Source: Mesorhizobium waimense (GTDB lineage: Bacteria > Pseudomonadota > Alphaproteobacteria > Rhizobiales > Rhizobiaceae). Taken from it: 64,000 bases of DNA. The translations under genes were made by a program, and so were the position numbers. The notes beneath the pieces were generated by a model that worked only from the letters and a program-made list of their open reading frames with translations, did no database searches and was not told the origin of the DNA. Location of the stretch: contig NZ_QZWZ01000007.1 of assembly GCF_003601975.1 (NCBI RefSeq), positions 186,001-250,000 of the forward strand. The letters are read 5' to 3'. Position 1 is the first letter of the stretch. Each line of letters begins with the position of its first letter. Shown piece after piece: positions 25,925 through 36,935 of the stretch.

Positions 25925-27337
25925 TCAAACCCTGGTGCCACCCACCGTCATCTGGTTCATCCTGAGATGTGGCTGGCCGACGCCGACCGGCACGCCCTGT
26001 CCGGCCTTGCCGCACATGCCGATGCCGTTGTCGAGCTTCATGTCGTTGCCGACCATGCTGACACGATGCATGGCGTCAGGCCCGTTGCCGATCAGCATCG
26101 CGCCCTTGATCGGCTGCGTCACCTTGCCGTTCTCGATCATGTAGGCCTCGGTGCAGCCGAACACGAATTTTCCAGAGGTGATGTCGACCTGGCCGCCGCC
26201 GAACGAGACGGCATAGATGCCGTTCTTGACCGAGGCGATGATCTCGTCCGGGTCGATGTCGCCCGAGGTCATGTATGTGTTGGTCATGCGCGGCATCGGC
26301 TGGTGCGCATAGCCTTCGCGCCTTCCGTTACCTGTCGCCTTCATCCCCATCAGCCGGGCGTTCTGGCGGTCCTGCATGTAGCCGACCAGCTTGCCGTCCT
26401 CGATCAGCACGTTGCGGGCGGACGGCGTGCCTTCGTCGTCGACGGTCAGCGAGCCGCGCCGCTCAGCAATGGTTCCGTCATCGACGACGGTGACGCCTTT
26501 GGCCGCCACCTGCTGGCCGAGCAGGCCGGCAAAGGCCGATGTCTTCTTGCGGTTGAAGTCGCCTTCCAGCCCATGACCGACGGCCTCGTGCAGCATGACG
26601 CCCGGCCAGCCGCTGGAGAGCACGATGTCGAATGTGCCGGCGGGTGCCGGGATCGCCTCAAGATTGACCAGCGCCTGGCGCAGCGCCTCCTTTGCGGCGT
26701 GCTTCCAGCTCTCCTCAACCAGGAACTCGCCGAACGCCTTGCGCCCGCCCATGCCGTAGGAGCCGCTCTCCTGGCGGTCGCCGCTGCCGACGACGACGGA
26801 GACATTGATGCGGACCAGCGGGCGGATGTCGCGCACCATCTGGCCGTCGGCGCGCACGATCTCGACATGCTGCCAGGAGGCGGCGAGCGAGGCTGTTACC
26901 TGCCGCACGCGCGGATCCTCGGCGCGCAGCCAGGCATCGATTTCCTGAAGCAGCTTGGCCTTGGCCTCGAAGGAAGGCGAGGGGATCGGGTTCTCCTCGC
27001 CATAAAGATGGCGGTTGGTGCGCGCCGGTGCGGCGGCAAGCGTGCCGGAATAGCCGCCCTTGACGGTAGAAACGGCGTCGGCCGCGCGCAGCAGCGAGGC
27101 CTCGGATAGATCGCTCGAATGCGCATAGCCGCAGGCCTCGCCGGCAACTGCGCGCAAACCGAACCCCTGGTCGGTGTTGAAGTTGGCGGTCTTCAGCCGG
27201 CCGTTGTCGAACATCAGCGCCTCGCTCTCGCTGTATTCGAGGAACAGCTCGCCGTCGTCGGCGCCGTTGATGGTCTCGGCGACGATGCGCTTGATGCGAT
27301 CGTCGGAAATGTCGAATTGGCCGATCAGGCTGTTCAT
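25925..27337 (-). CDS. tldD: Metalloprotease TldD
   Basis: A 470-residue zinc protease with the HEAVGH motif at 250-255 in MLHEAVGHGLEGD. Together with TldE/PmbA it processes small peptides such as microcin B17 and degrades CcdA in E. coli. The partner is not in the window. The C-terminal CGKAGQGVPVGVGQPHLR is typical. It is the last of three leftward genes (IalB-like, GNAT, tldD), with 85 bases before it. The 197 bases beyond its stop, up to the RlmD-like gene, show no gene. Confidence 0.96.
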   Translation of the reverse strand: MNSLIGQFDISDDRIKRIVAETINGADDGELFLEYSESEALMFDNGRLKTANFNTDQGFGLRAVAGEACGYAHSSDLSEASLLRAADAVSTVKGGYSGTLAAAPARTNRHLYGEENPIPSPSFEAKAKLLQEIDAWLRAEDPRVRQVTASLAASWQHVEIVRADGQMVRDIRPLVRINVSVVVGSGDRQESGSYGMGGRKAFGEFLVEESWKHAAKEALRQALVNLEAIPAPAGTFDIVLSSGWPGVMLHEAVGHGLEGDFNRKKTSAFAGLLGQQVAAKGVTVVDDGTIAERRGSLTVDDEGTPSARNVLIEDGKLVGYMQDRQNARLMGMKATGNGRREGYAHQPMPRMTNTYMTSGDIDPDEIIASVKNGIYAVSFGGGQVDITSGKFVFGCTEAYMIENGKVTQPIKGAMLIGNGPDAMHRVSMVGNDMKLDNGIGMCGKAGQGVPVGVGQPHLRMNQMTVGGTRV

Positions 27338-27422
27338 GGCGCAGGCCCTTCAGTAAGCTGTTTCATGGGATGTAGGCGCCGGGGCGCCGTTCGGCAATCT
27401 TCACGATGGAACACAGAAGCCC

Positions 27423-27899
27423 CTAAGTCAGGCGCCGCGCCATCACGATTTCGTAGATCTCACGGCCCTCGTGAAGAATGCCGGCAGGTATGCAGCCGAT
27501 TTCGTGAAAACCCTCACGTTGATAAAATCGTATTGCCGCCGGATTTTCCGCGCTTACGGCCAGTTCGACCTGCCTGATGCTCAATGCGCGGGCGTGGTCG
27601 AGCAAAAGATTTAGCATCGCGACGGCGTGTCCGCTGCCGCGCTCGGTGTCGCGCAGATAGACCATGACGATGGTGGCGCGGTGCGTCATCTTGCTGGCCT
27701 GCTGCCGCATCAGGCCCATTATGCCGACAGGCTCGTCGCCGTTAAAGCTGACGACAACCGGATTATTGGTCAGGCGCCGCCGCCACTCCTCGTCCGGCAG
27801 GCTTTCCCAATCCGCCAGGCTGCTGGCGAAGGCCTTGGGACAAACGCGCAAGGCCTCCAGGTTGAAGATCTCGACGTCGTCTGGATTGAGCAGTCTCAG
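27423..27899 (-). CDS. GNAT family N-acetyltransferase, probably starting at CTG
   Basis: About 158 residues with a GNAT acetyl-CoA fold: MVYLRDTERGSGHAVAMLNLLL (motif A with RGSGHA) and SAENPAAIRFYQREGFHEIG (motif B). The first usual start codon is a TTG at 27851. The frame upstream of it reads LRLLNPDDVEIFNLEA, which is exactly how GNAT proteins begin. No ATG, GTG or TTG exists there. A CTG at 27899 overlaps the preceding stop as CTGA, the same geometry as ATGA coupling, so I take it as the start. The substrate is unknown. Confidence 0.8.
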   Translation of the reverse strand: MRLLNPDDVEIFNLEALRVCPKAFASSLADWESLPDEEWRRRLTNNPVVVSFNGDEPVGIMGLMRQQASKMTHRATIVMVYLRDTERGSGHAVAMLNLLLDHARALSIRQVELAVSAENPAAIRFYQREGFHEIGCIPAGILHEGREIYEIVMARRLT

Positions 27900-28462
27900 G
27901 GCAGCGCCGCAAAACCGTCGGCAAAGCCCTTGAGGTCGACGGGAATGCCGATGCCTTCCTCAGGCGTCTGGAAGACGATGAAAGTGGCCGAGGTGCCGGT
28001 CTTCAGCGTATCGAGCAGTGGCTTTTCGAGAATGACCTCGGCATAGCAGCCGTCCTGGAAGCAGCGCACGAAATAGGCCCGGCCAATATCCTTGCCGTCG
28101 ACATTGAGGCCAAGCCCGTTGGGCAGCAGAACGCCGAGCGGTGCCAGCACGCGCAGGATCTCGGCCTTGTTGTCCGCGGTGCGCAGCACGACCACCGACA
28201 GCCCCATCTCCGGACGGTCCTCGGCGACGACGTTCTGCATCATCACGCATTGTTCTGAAGTCGCGCCGGCAGGTGTGTCGCAGATGATAGACCAGGCGCC
28301 ATGCGTCGAGCGCACCGTGCCGCTAGGCTGGGCGGCGTTGGCTGGGCCGATGCCCGACAGGCCGGTACCAAACAGGGCGGCAAGAAAAATGGCCTTGGCC
28401 AAAGTTCTCGAACACCCACGTTTTGAAAGCCAAGAGATCATGACGGCTCCATTGCGAATCAC
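27896..28462 (-). CDS. Invasion-associated locus B (IalB) family periplasmic protein
   Basis: A 188-residue exported protein with a signal peptide (after basic residues, AKAIFLAALFGTGLSGIGPANAA cleaved near ANAA). The body fits the IalB family: HGAWSIICDT near the start, a Cys pair, and the later YFVRCFQDGCYAEVILE. Named for a Bartonella invasion factor, the family is widespread in non-pathogenic rhizobia and has no settled biochemical role. An ATG eight codons in is an alternative start. The position between tldD and coxB is conserved in related bacteria as I remember it. Confidence 0.9.
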   Translation of the reverse strand: MIRNGAVMISWLSKRGCSRTLAKAIFLAALFGTGLSGIGPANAAQPSGTVRSTHGAWSIICDTPAGATSEQCVMMQNVVAEDRPEMGLSVVVLRTADNKAEILRVLAPLGVLLPNGLGLNVDGKDIGRAYFVRCFQDGCYAEVILEKPLLDTLKTGTSATFIVFQTPEEGIGIPVDLKGFADGFAALP

Positions 28463-28816
28463 GGCACTTTAAGCCGCGCCAAGGCCAAGTAAAGGACGAG
28501 ACCGCCGCCCGTCCGCCCGGACACCGGCAATAATGCGCTTTTCCAAGCCAAATTCGCCCGAATTGCGACCGCTCGGGGGATAGTGCCAAGCAATCCGGAA
28601 AGTAGCGGTTGGCGTCCGTGCGTCAACGATCGGCGAAAGGCCTCATGCCGCCAAAAGCGACGGTCGGGGCTTGCGCGCAAAAATGCCGCACGGTTTCGGC
28701 CGCTCCTTTCTTGCGGAGGGAAATAGAGTATGGTTTGAACCACCCTTGGGACTGTCCGGGATTCCCATCCCGGCGTGGTTCGTTATTCTTGCGGTCCGAT
28801 CGCGAGGAACTGGGAG
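28463..28816. other. Gene-free stretch upstream of coxB (divergent promoter region)
   Basis: This 354-base stretch separates the leftward IalB-like gene from the rightward cox cluster and must hold both promoters. Short ORFs on both strands lack ribosome sites and protein-like character. The sequence TTGAACCACCC...GGATTCCCATCC near 28735-28770 contains a small palindrome (GGGATTCCCATCCC, imperfect). I see no riboswitch or clear factor-binding site. Confidence 0.5.
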
Positions 28817-29734
28817 ATGATGAGGGCGATGAGAAAATTCCTAGCTGGCGCCAAGTCTCTTGCAAGTGCCAAGTCTCTAGCAAGTGCGACAGCCGCTGCC
28901 ATGGTCGTGGCCGGTGCGAGCGCCGCCCACGCGGCCCAGCCCCAGCCGTGGGAGATCGGTTTCCAGCCGCCCGCGACCGACATGATGCGGCAGATCGAGT
29001 GGTTCGGGAACTATACGATGTGGTTCATCGTCCCGATCACCATCCTGGTGCTTGTTCTGCTCGCCGTCTGCATCTGGAAATTCCGCGCAAGCGTGAACCC
29101 TGTCCCTTCGCAGACCAGCCACAACACGCTGATCGAAGTGCTCTGGACGGTCGGTCCGGTCGTTATCCTGCTCTTCATCGCCATCCCTTCGTTCCAGCTG
29201 CTGACCGCGCAATACACGCCGCCGGAAGAAGCCAAGCTGACCATCAAGGCGACGGGAAACCAGTGGAACTGGGACTATGAGTACCAGGTCGACAAGACGC
29301 TTTCCTTCAACTCGGCCATCCTTCAGGACGGCGATCGCAAGGCCGCCGGCAAGGAAGATCGCAAGGTCTATCCGCGTCTGCTCGCCGTCGACAACGAGCT
29401 GGTGGTGCCGGTCAACACCATGACCCGCGTTCTGGTCACCGCAACCGACGTCATCCATTCCTTCGCCATGCCCGCGTTCGGCATCAAGATGGACGCGGTT
29501 CCCGGACGCACCAACGAAACCTGGTTCAAGGCGGAAAAGGAAGGCCTCTACTACGGCCAGTGCTCGCAGCTCTGCGGCAAGGACCACGCCTTCATGCCGA
29601 TCGCGATCCGCGTCGTCTCTGATGCGCAGTACAACACCTGGCTGGCGGCAGCCAAGACCGACCTTCCCGGCGCCAACAAGGCGCTGATGGCCGAGGTCGA
29701 CGGCACAAACAAGGTAGCGGCCGCCGGCAACTGA
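28817..29734 (+). CDS. coxB: Cytochrome c oxidase subunit II (aa3 type)
   Basis: A 305-residue protein with a signal peptide, two membrane spans (about residues 65-85 and 105-125) and a periplasmic CuA domain. CuA ligands are Cys249, Cys253, His257 and Met260 in the segment QCSQLCGKDHAFM, plus an upstream His in VIHSFAMP. The aromatic patch NQWNWDYEY receives electrons from cytochrome c. I start at the ATG pair at 28817, with GAGGA eight bases before. The signal peptide carries an 18-base tandem duplication (AKSLAS twice). It heads the oxidase cluster. Confidence 0.97.
   Translation: MMRAMRKFLAGAKSLASAKSLASATAAAMVVAGASAAHAAQPQPWEIGFQPPATDMMRQIEWFGNYTMWFIVPITILVLVLLAVCIWKFRASVNPVPSQTSHNTLIEVLWTVGPVVILLFIAIPSFQLLTAQYTPPEEAKLTIKATGNQWNWDYEYQVDKTLSFNSAILQDGDRKAAGKEDRKVYPRLLAVDNELVVPVNTMTRVLVTATDVIHSFAMPAFGIKMDAVPGRTNETWFKAEKEGLYYGQCSQLCGKDHAFMPIAIRVVSDAQYNTWLAAAKTDLPGANKALMAEVDGTNKVAAAGN
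28850..28885 (+). repeat. 18-bp tandem duplication inside the coxB signal peptide
   Basis: Two adjacent copies of GCCAAGTCTCTNGCAAGT differ by one base (T or A). They encode AKSLAS twice and lengthen the signal peptide in frame. Confidence 0.8.
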
Positions 29735-29751
29735 TGCCGCGACCGAAATAA

Positions 29752-31425
<1,674 letters not shown>

Positions 31426-31444
31426 GCGGCTGCCCGCGAATACG

Positions 31445-31469
31445 AAACCGCCGGCACGCCGGCGGTTTT
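31445..31469 (+). terminator. Intrinsic terminator between coxA and ctaB
   Basis: A perfect 11-bp stem AAACCGCCGGC / GCCGGCGGTTT with loop AC, ending in TTTT. It would partly separate the subunit genes coxBA from the assembly genes and coxC. Confidence 0.75.
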
Positions 31470-31498
31470 GGCCAACGGAATGATGGACTTAAGTACGC

Positions 31499-32443
31499 AT
31501 GGCCCTTGTCGACAAACCATTGATTGACGAAGCGGGCTTTCGCATGTCGGAAGCCACCGCGGGCGATTTCTTCGCCCTGCTGAAGCCGCGCGTCATGTCG
31601 CTGGTGGTGTTCACGGCCTTTGTCGGGCTGGTCGCGGCGCCGGTGACCATCAACCCGTTGCTGGCGGTGATCGCGATCCTGTCCATCGCCATCGGTGCAG
31701 GCGCCTCCGGCGCGCTCAACATGTGGTACGACGCCGACATCGATGCGGTCATGACCAGGACCGCAAGCCGTCCCGTCCCTGCCGGCCGCATCCAGCCCGG
31801 CGAGGCGCTGACCTTCGGCCTGGTGCTCTCGGTGCTATCGGTGATGACGCTCGGCGTCCTCGTCAACTGGCTGTCGGCGAGCCTGCTGGCCTTCACCATC
31901 TTCTTCTACGCCGTCATCTACACGATGTGGCTGAAGCGCTGGACGCCGCAGAACATCGTCATCGGCGGCGCCGCCGGCGCCATTCCGCCTGTCATCGGCT
32001 GGGCCGCGGTGACCGGCACGGTCAGCCTCGAAAGCCTTGTCCTGTTCCTGATCATCTTCCTGTGGACGCCGCCGCATTTCTGGGCGCTCGCGCTCTTCAA
32101 GTCCGAGGACTATGCCAGGGCCGGCATCCCGATGATGCCGAACGTCGCCGGCCAGGCTTCGACCCGGCGCCAGATCTTCGCCTATGCGCTGATCCTTGCG
32201 CCCATTGGCGTGCTGCCATGGGGCCTCGGCTTCACCACTTCTGCCTACGGTATCGCCGCGCTGCTGCTCGGCGCAGGCTTCGTCTGGTATGCGTGGAAGG
32301 TGCTGCGCATGAACGACGGCGATCGTGAGATGAAGCCGGCCAAGGCATTGTTCGGCTACTCGCTGCTCTACCTCTTTGCCATCTTCGCCATTTACCTTGC
32401 CGACAGCGTCGTCAGCCGCGCTCTTGATATCGGCGGAGCATGA
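31499..32443 (+). CDS. ctaB: Protoheme IX farnesyltransferase (haem O synthase)
   Basis: A 314-residue UbiA-type membrane prenyltransferase with about nine spans. The Asp-rich prenyl-diphosphate motif [15 protein letters not shown] is followed by RPVPAGRI. It adds the farnesyl tail to haem B, giving haem O for the aa3 oxidase. The first 18 or so residues before MSEATAGDF are less certain: no clear ribosome site precedes the ATG at 31499. The stop overlaps the small coxF gene. Confidence 0.96.
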   Translation: MALVDKPLIDEAGFRMSEATAGDFFALLKPRVMSLVVFTAFVGLVAAPVTINPLLAVIAILSIAIGAGASGALNMWYDADIDAVMTRTASRPVPAGRIQPGEALTFGLVLSVLSVMTLGVLVNWLSASLLAFTIFFYAVIYTMWLKRWTPQNIVIGGAAGAIPPVIGWAAVTGTVSLESLVLFLIIFLWTPPHFWALALFKSEDYARAGIPMMPNVAGQASTRRQIFAYALILAPIGVLPWGLGFTTSAYGIAALLLGAGFVWYAWKVLRMNDGDREMKPAKALFGYSLLYLFAIFAIYLADSVVSRALDIGGA

Positions 32444-32607
32444 TCATGGTCGACAAGAAACTCGAGCTCATCACGTTGACGGAGCGCCAGAAGAAAGCCC
32501 AGCGCAACCGCTCCGCTGCCATTGGCCTGGCGCTGGCGGTGCTTGTCGTCATCTTCTACGTCGCCACCATCGTGAAATTCGGTCATCCCGGCGGCGCGTC
32601 GATGTGA
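32440..32607 (+). CDS. coxF: CoxF-like small membrane protein
   Basis: A 55-residue protein: [29 protein letters not shown] basic N-terminus, one membrane span (about residues 28-46) and a short GGASM end. This is the small protein commonly found between ctaB and ctaG in rhizobial oxidase clusters. It overlaps the ctaB stop by four bases (ATGA) and ends eight bases before ctaG. An ATG two codons in is an equally good start. Its exact role in assembly is not established to my knowledge. Confidence 0.85.
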   Translation: MIMVDKKLELITLTERQKKAQRNRSAAIGLALAVLVVIFYVATIVKFGHPGGASM

Positions 32608-32615
32608 GGCCGAAG

Positions 32616-33245
32616 ATGACCCGCCAGACAGTCACCGATCCCGCAAAGAAGAACACCAACCGCATTGTCGCGGGCGTCTGCATTGCCTTCTTCGCCGGCA
32701 TGATCGGCATGGCCTACGCCGCTGTGCCGCTCTATGCGATGTTCTGCCAGGCGACCGGTTATGGCGGCACGACCAAGCGCGCCACGCAACAATACGCCAA
32801 CCGCGTGCTCGACCGCGATGTCGCCATCCGCTTCGACGCCAACACCGCCGGCGTGCCCTGGCAGTTCCAGCCGGTCACCCGTTCGATCACCATCAAGATC
32901 GGTGAGACGGTCCAGGCGCACTACACCGCGACCAACAAGTTCGACCGCCCCGTCACCGGCCGCGCGACCTTCAACGTGCAGCCGGAGTTGGCGGGGCCCT
33001 ACTTCAACAAGGTGGAGTGTTTCTGCTTCACCGACACGACGCTGAAGCCTGGCGAGACGCTGGACATGCCGGTCGTATTCTACGTGGATCCCGACATCGT
33101 CAACGTGCCGGAACTGAAGGACTTTAAGACCATCACCTTGTCCTACACCATGTTCCCGGTCGAAAAGAACAAGCCGGTCGCGTCGTCAGCGCCGGCCGCA
33201 AGCAGCAACAAAGTTTCAGATACCGAAGCAAATCTCGGGGGTTGA
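32616..33245 (+). CDS. ctaG: Cytochrome c oxidase assembly protein CtaG/Cox11
   Basis: A 209-residue protein with one N-terminal span (about residues 17-38) and a periplasmic Cox11 domain. The copper-binding motif [12 protein letters not shown] is intact, and a third Cys lies in [11 protein letters not shown] near the membrane. It delivers copper to the CuB site of subunit I. The Ser/Ala/Pro-rich tail is unusual but probably unstructured. It starts eight bases after coxF and ends one base before coxC. Confidence 0.97.
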   Translation: MTRQTVTDPAKKNTNRIVAGVCIAFFAGMIGMAYAAVPLYAMFCQATGYGGTTKRATQQYANRVLDRDVAIRFDANTAGVPWQFQPVTRSITIKIGETVQAHYTATNKFDRPVTGRATFNVQPELAGPYFNKVECFCFTDTTLKPGETLDMPVVFYVDPDIVNVPELKDFKTITLSYTMFPVEKNKPVASSAPAASSNKVSDTEANLGG

Positions 33246-33246
33246 T

Positions 33247-34128
33247 ATGGCCGACGCGCACACAAAACCACAGCATGACTACCATCTCGTCGACCCGAGC
33301 CCGTGGCCCTTCCTGGGCTCCATCGGCGCGCTGGTGACCGCCATCGGCGGCGTCGCTTATATGCAGTATCTCAAGGCCGGCGATTTCCCGATCTTCGGCT
33401 ACAACATCGCCAATCCGTGGCTGTTCTTCATCGGCCTCCTGATCGTCATCTACACGATGTTTGCCTGGTGGTCGGACACCATCAAGGAAGCGCATGAGGG
33501 CCATCACACCCGCGTCGTGTCGCTGCATCTACGCTACGGCATGATCATGTTCATCGCTTCGGAAGTGATGTTCTTCGTCGCCTGGTTCTGGGCCTTCTTC
33601 GACGCCAGCCTGTTTCCGGGCGAAGTCCAGAATTACGCCCGCACCACCTTCACCGGCGGCGTCTGGCCGCCGAAGGGCCTCGAGGTCCTCGATCCCTTCC
33701 ACCTGCCGCTCTACAACACCATCATCCTGCTGCTGTCGGGCACGACGGTCACCTGGGCGCACCATTCGCTGCTTCACGGCGACCGCAAGGGCCTGATCAA
33801 CGGCCTGGTGCTCACCGTCGGCCTCGGCATCCTGTTCACCATGGTGCAGGCCTACGAATACATGCACGCGCCGTTCGCCTTCAAGGATTCCATCTATGGC
33901 GCCACCTTCTTCATGGCGACCGGCTTCCATGGTTTCCACGTCATCATCGGCACCATCTTCCTGGCTGTCTGCCTGGTGCGCGCCATGAAGGGCGATTTCA
34001 CCCCGAAGCAGCATTTCGGCTTCGAGGCGGCGGCCTGGTACTGGCACTTCGTCGACGTGGTCTGGCTGTTCCTGTTCGCCTCGATCTATGTCTGGGCCTC
34101 TAACGGCGCGCTGATCGAAGGCCACTGA
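33247..34128 (+). CDS. coxC: Cytochrome c oxidase subunit III
   Basis: A 293-residue, seven-span subunit III. Family segments include [12 protein letters not shown] at the start, [20 protein letters not shown], and the C-terminal [19 protein letters not shown]. It stabilises proton pumping by subunits I and II. It starts one base after the ctaG stop. A terminator follows, closing the core oxidase operon. Confidence 0.98.
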   Translation: MADAHTKPQHDYHLVDPSPWPFLGSIGALVTAIGGVAYMQYLKAGDFPIFGYNIANPWLFFIGLLIVIYTMFAWWSDTIKEAHEGHHTRVVSLHLRYGMIMFIASEVMFFVAWFWAFFDASLFPGEVQNYARTTFTGGVWPPKGLEVLDPFHLPLYNTIILLLSGTTVTWAHHSLLHGDRKGLINGLVLTVGLGILFTMVQAYEYMHAPFAFKDSIYGATFFMATGFHGFHVIIGTIFLAVCLVRAMKGDFTPKQHFGFEAAAWYWHFVDVVWLFLFASIYVWASNGALIEGH

Positions 34129-34150
34129 CAGCTTTTGCTCGGAAATCGAC

Positions 34151-34180
34151 AAGGCGGCTGCGGCAACGTGGCCGCCTTCT
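34151..34180 (+). terminator. Intrinsic terminator after coxC
   Basis: AAGGCGGC pairs with GCCGCCTT across a 12-base loop, followed by CTTC. It separates the oxidase genes from the L,D-transpeptidase gene. Confidence 0.6.
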
Positions 34181-34207
34181 TCATTTCGGCATAATCATCG
34201 CCGATCG

Positions 34208-34705
34208 ATGGCGATGCGTTCGAGACACCTTTTTGTCATTTGTGCCGGCTTTGTCGCGACGGCCCCAGCCTTCGCAAGCGAACGCGTCGACCTGGTGCGC
34301 GTCGACAAGTCGGAACGGCGCCTGGAACTGATCGGCGATGGCAAAATATTGCGCACCTACGGCATCGCGCTGGGTGGCGACCCTATCGGGCACAAGCACA
34401 GGGAAGGTGACCAGCGCACGCCCGAGGGGCGCTATTTGCTGGATTGGCGCAACCCCGACAGCATCGCCCGCAAGTCGATCCACATCTCCTATCCGAATAC
34501 CGTGGAGATGGCGGCTGCGAAGGCGGCTGGCGTCGATCCCGGCGGCATGATCATGATCCATGGCCAGCCCAACGGCTATGGCTGGTGGGGCTGGCTGCTT
34601 CAATTGGTCGACTGGACCGACGGCTGCATTGCCGTTACGGACTCCGATATGGATGAAATCTGGACCATGGTGGCCGATGGAACGCCAATCGAGATCGAGC
34701 CGTAA
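34208..34705 (+). CDS. L,D-transpeptidase (YkuD) family protein, periplasmic
   Basis: A 165-residue protein with a short signal peptide (cleavage near AFAS). The YkuD catalytic region is present: MIMIHGQPNG (His118) and the nucleophile Cys140 in DWTDGCIAVTD. GDQRTPEGRY earlier is the family's TPEG motif. Such enzymes cross-link peptidoglycan or attach proteins to it. It lacks a LysM or other wall-binding domain. It lies between coxC and DUF983, three bases before the latter, although it has no apparent link to the oxidase. Confidence 0.9.
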   Translation: MAMRSRHLFVICAGFVATAPAFASERVDLVRVDKSERRLELIGDGKILRTYGIALGGDPIGHKHREGDQRTPEGRYLLDWRNPDSIARKSIHISYPNTVEMAAAKAAGVDPGGMIMIHGQPNGYGWWGWLLQLVDWTDGCIAVTDSDMDEIWTMVADGTPIEIEP

Positions 34706-34708
34706 AGC

Positions 34709-35095
34709 ATGAGCGACGACAAGGCGATCTGGCCACCCATCGAACCGATCTCGGCGGGCCTGCACGGCCGCTGTCCGCGCTGCGGTGAAGGACGGCTGTT
34801 TTCCGGGTTCCTGACCGTCGGCAAGCGATGCACGAATTGCGGCCTGGATTATTCCTACGCCGATGCCGGCGACGGACCGGCGGTGTTCGTCATCCTGATC
34901 ATCGGCTTCATCGTCGTCGGGCTTGCGCTGTGGGTGGAGGTGACGCTGAGCCCGCCGCTGTGGCTGCATCTGCTGATCTGGATACCGTTGGCGCTGGCTT
35001 TGTGCCTGACGGCGCTCAAGCTGATCAAAGGCGTGCTGTTGACGCTGCAATACGCCAACAAGGCGGCCGAGGGCCGGCTGGACCGCGGCGAATGA
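34709..35095 (+). CDS. DUF983 membrane protein (oxidase-associated)
   Basis: A 128-residue protein with a zinc-ribbon-like N-terminus (CPRCGEGRLFSG and RCTNCGLDYSY, two CxxC pairs) and two membrane spans (about residues 50-72 and 78-98). DUF983 genes regularly sit beside surf1 in alphaproteobacterial oxidase clusters; their role is unknown but probably assembly-related. Its stop overlaps the surf1 start by four bases. Confidence 0.92.
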   Translation: MSDDKAIWPPIEPISAGLHGRCPRCGEGRLFSGFLTVGKRCTNCGLDYSYADAGDGPAVFVILIIGFIVVGLALWVEVTLSPPLWLHLLIWIPLALALCLTALKLIKGVLLTLQYANKAAEGRLDRGE

Positions 35096-35847
35096 GCCAG
35101 GCATCGGCCAAGCGTGTCGGCCGTTCGCGGCCGAAGACGGCATTGCTGCTTGGCCTCGGCCTGGTCGTGTTCGTCATCCTGCTGGCGCTCGGCACCTGGC
35201 AGCTCCAACGCCTGCACTGGAAGGAAGGCCTTCTCCAGACCATAGACCAGCGCACGCATTCGGCGCCGCGGCCACTGGCCGAGGTCGAAAGTCAGTTCGC
35301 TTCCTCCGGCGATGTCGACTATACGCCGGTGACGGTGTCAGGCACTTTCCTGCACCACGGCGAGCGGCACTTCTATTCGACCTGGGACGGTGCTGCCGGT
35401 TTCGACGTCATCACGCCTTTGCGACTGGATGGCGGCCGTTTCGTGCTGATCAACCGCGGCTTCGTTCCCTACGACCTGAAGGACGCCGCCAAGCGACCGC
35501 AGGGGCAGGTGGCAGGCAAGGTGACGTTGACGGGCCTTGCGCGCAACCCGCTGCTGGCGAAGCCATCGATGATGCTTCCCGACAACGATATCCAGAAGAA
35601 CATCTTCTACTGGAAGGATCGCGATGCGATGGCTGCGAGCGCCAATCTCCCAACAGCTGCAGTGCTGGTGCCGTTCTTCATCGATGCCGACAAGACGCCA
35701 AACCCCGGCGGCCTGCCGGTCGGCGGCGTCACCATCATCGACCTGCCGAACAGCCATCTGCAATATGCTTTCACCTGGTACGGCCTTGCCGCTGCCCTTG
35801 CCGGCGTCCTCCTCTTCAGGCTTCGCCGTCCGGCGAAAGCGGAATGA
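35092..35847 (+). CDS. SURF1 family cytochrome oxidase biogenesis protein
   Basis: A 251-residue protein with the SURF1 plan: a membrane span near each end (about residues 16-36 and 222-242) and a periplasmic domain between. Motifs include LALGTWQLQRLHWK, then GAAGFDVITPLRL, FVLINRGFVP, and the last HLQYAFTWYGLA. It assists haem A insertion into subunit I. It starts in a 4-base ATGA overlap with DUF983. Confidence 0.95.
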   Translation: MSQASAKRVGRSRPKTALLLGLGLVVFVILLALGTWQLQRLHWKEGLLQTIDQRTHSAPRPLAEVESQFASSGDVDYTPVTVSGTFLHHGERHFYSTWDGAAGFDVITPLRLDGGRFVLINRGFVPYDLKDAAKRPQGQVAGKVTLTGLARNPLLAKPSMMLPDNDIQKNIFYWKDRDAMAASANLPTAAVLVPFFIDADKTPNPGGLPVGGVTIIDLPNSHLQYAFTWYGLAAALAGVLLFRLRRPAKAE

Positions 35848-35917
35848 TCGTTGCCACCGCCCTTGACAGGGCAGGGGTGCGCACCTCATTTCGGCTCTGA
35901 ACAACCGGCCCGGATTC

Positions 35918-36928
35918 ATGCTTCACACCACGACCAAGCCCCCATTGACGATAAGGCTCTGCCAGCCGCGCGGCTTTTGCGCCGGCGTCGACCGCGCCAT
36001 CCAGATCGTCGTGCTGGCGCTGAAGAAATACGGCGCGCCGGTCTATGTCCGCCACGAGATCGTGCACAACCGCTACGTCGTCGAGGGCTTGCAGAGCCTG
36101 GGGGCGGTGTTCATCGAGGAACTTTCGGAGATCCCGGCCGAGCATCGCCAGAGCCCGGTCGTGTTTTCGGCGCATGGCGTGCCGAAATCGGTGCCGGCCG
36201 ACGCGCAGGCCCGCAACTTGTTCTATCTTGACGCCACCTGTCCGCTGGTCTCCAAGGTCCACAAGCAGGCAATGCGCCACCAGCGACTCGGCCGCCACGT
36301 GCTTTTGATTGGCCATGCCGGGCATCCTGAGGTGATCGGCACCATGGGCCAACTGCCGGACGGCGCCGTCACGCTGATCGAGACCGAGGCGGACGCCGCG
36401 AAGCTTGCGCCTGCCGATCCCGAGGCACTCGGCTTCGTCACCCAGACGACGCTGTCGGTCGAGGACACCGCCGGCATCATCCGGGCACTGCAGGATCGCT
36501 TTCCCACTCTGCATGCGCCGGCAGCGGAATCGATCTGCTATGCCACCACCAACCGCCAGGAGGCGGTCAAGGAGACCGCCGCCGGCGCCGACCTCTATCT
36601 GATCGTCGGCGCGCCCAATTCCTCCAATTCGCGCCGTCTTGTCGAAGTCGCGGAGCGCGCCGGCGCCACGATGTCGCTTCTCGTGCAGCGCGCCTCTGAA
36701 ATTCCGTGGAATGACATCGCCGGCATCTCGACGCTCGGCCTGTCGGCTGGCGCGTCGGCGCCGGAAATCATCGTCGACGAAATCATCGATGCCTTCCGCC
36801 AGCGCTTCGATGTAACCATCGATCTGGCGATCACGGCAACGGAAACGGAGGACTTTCCGGTCATGCGGGTTTTGCGCGATGTCGAACTGACGAAGGCCGA
36901 TATGGCTTTCGTCAACGGAGCCGCGTGA
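35918..36928 (+). CDS. ispH: 4-hydroxy-3-methylbut-2-enyl diphosphate reductase
   Basis: A 336-residue iron-sulfur enzyme, the last step of the MEP pathway, giving IPP and DMAPP. The three cluster Cys are Cys21 (GFCAGV), Cys108 (DATCPLV) and Cys207 ([10 protein letters not shown]). The TTNRQ substrate motif and the [11 protein letters not shown] segment are intact. thrB follows seven bases after the stop. The pathway's first enzyme, Dxs, is also in the window at 21 kb. Confidence 0.98.
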   Translation: MLHTTTKPPLTIRLCQPRGFCAGVDRAIQIVVLALKKYGAPVYVRHEIVHNRYVVEGLQSLGAVFIEELSEIPAEHRQSPVVFSAHGVPKSVPADAQARNLFYLDATCPLVSKVHKQAMRHQRLGRHVLLIGHAGHPEVIGTMGQLPDGAVTLIETEADAAKLAPADPEALGFVTQTTLSVEDTAGIIRALQDRFPTLHAPAAESICYATTNRQEAVKETAAGADLYLIVGAPNSSNSRRLVEVAERAGATMSLLVQRASEIPWNDIAGISTLGLSAGASAPEIIVDEIIDAFRQRFDVTIDLAITATETEDFPVMRVLRDVELTKADMAFVNGAA

Positions 36929-36935
36929 ACAGCCC

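Noticed and set aside
24245..27109. A 954-codon open frame on the plus strand
   Set aside because: It crosses the end of tlyA, the RlmD-like gene and the antisense of tldD, all of which are well-supported genes in other frames. Its product is Arg/Ala/His-rich and shows no domain. It is a high-GC artefact.
28459..28743. A 94-codon open frame upstream of coxB on the minus strand
   Set aside because: It lies in a promoter region, lacks a ribosome site and has no protein-like pattern.
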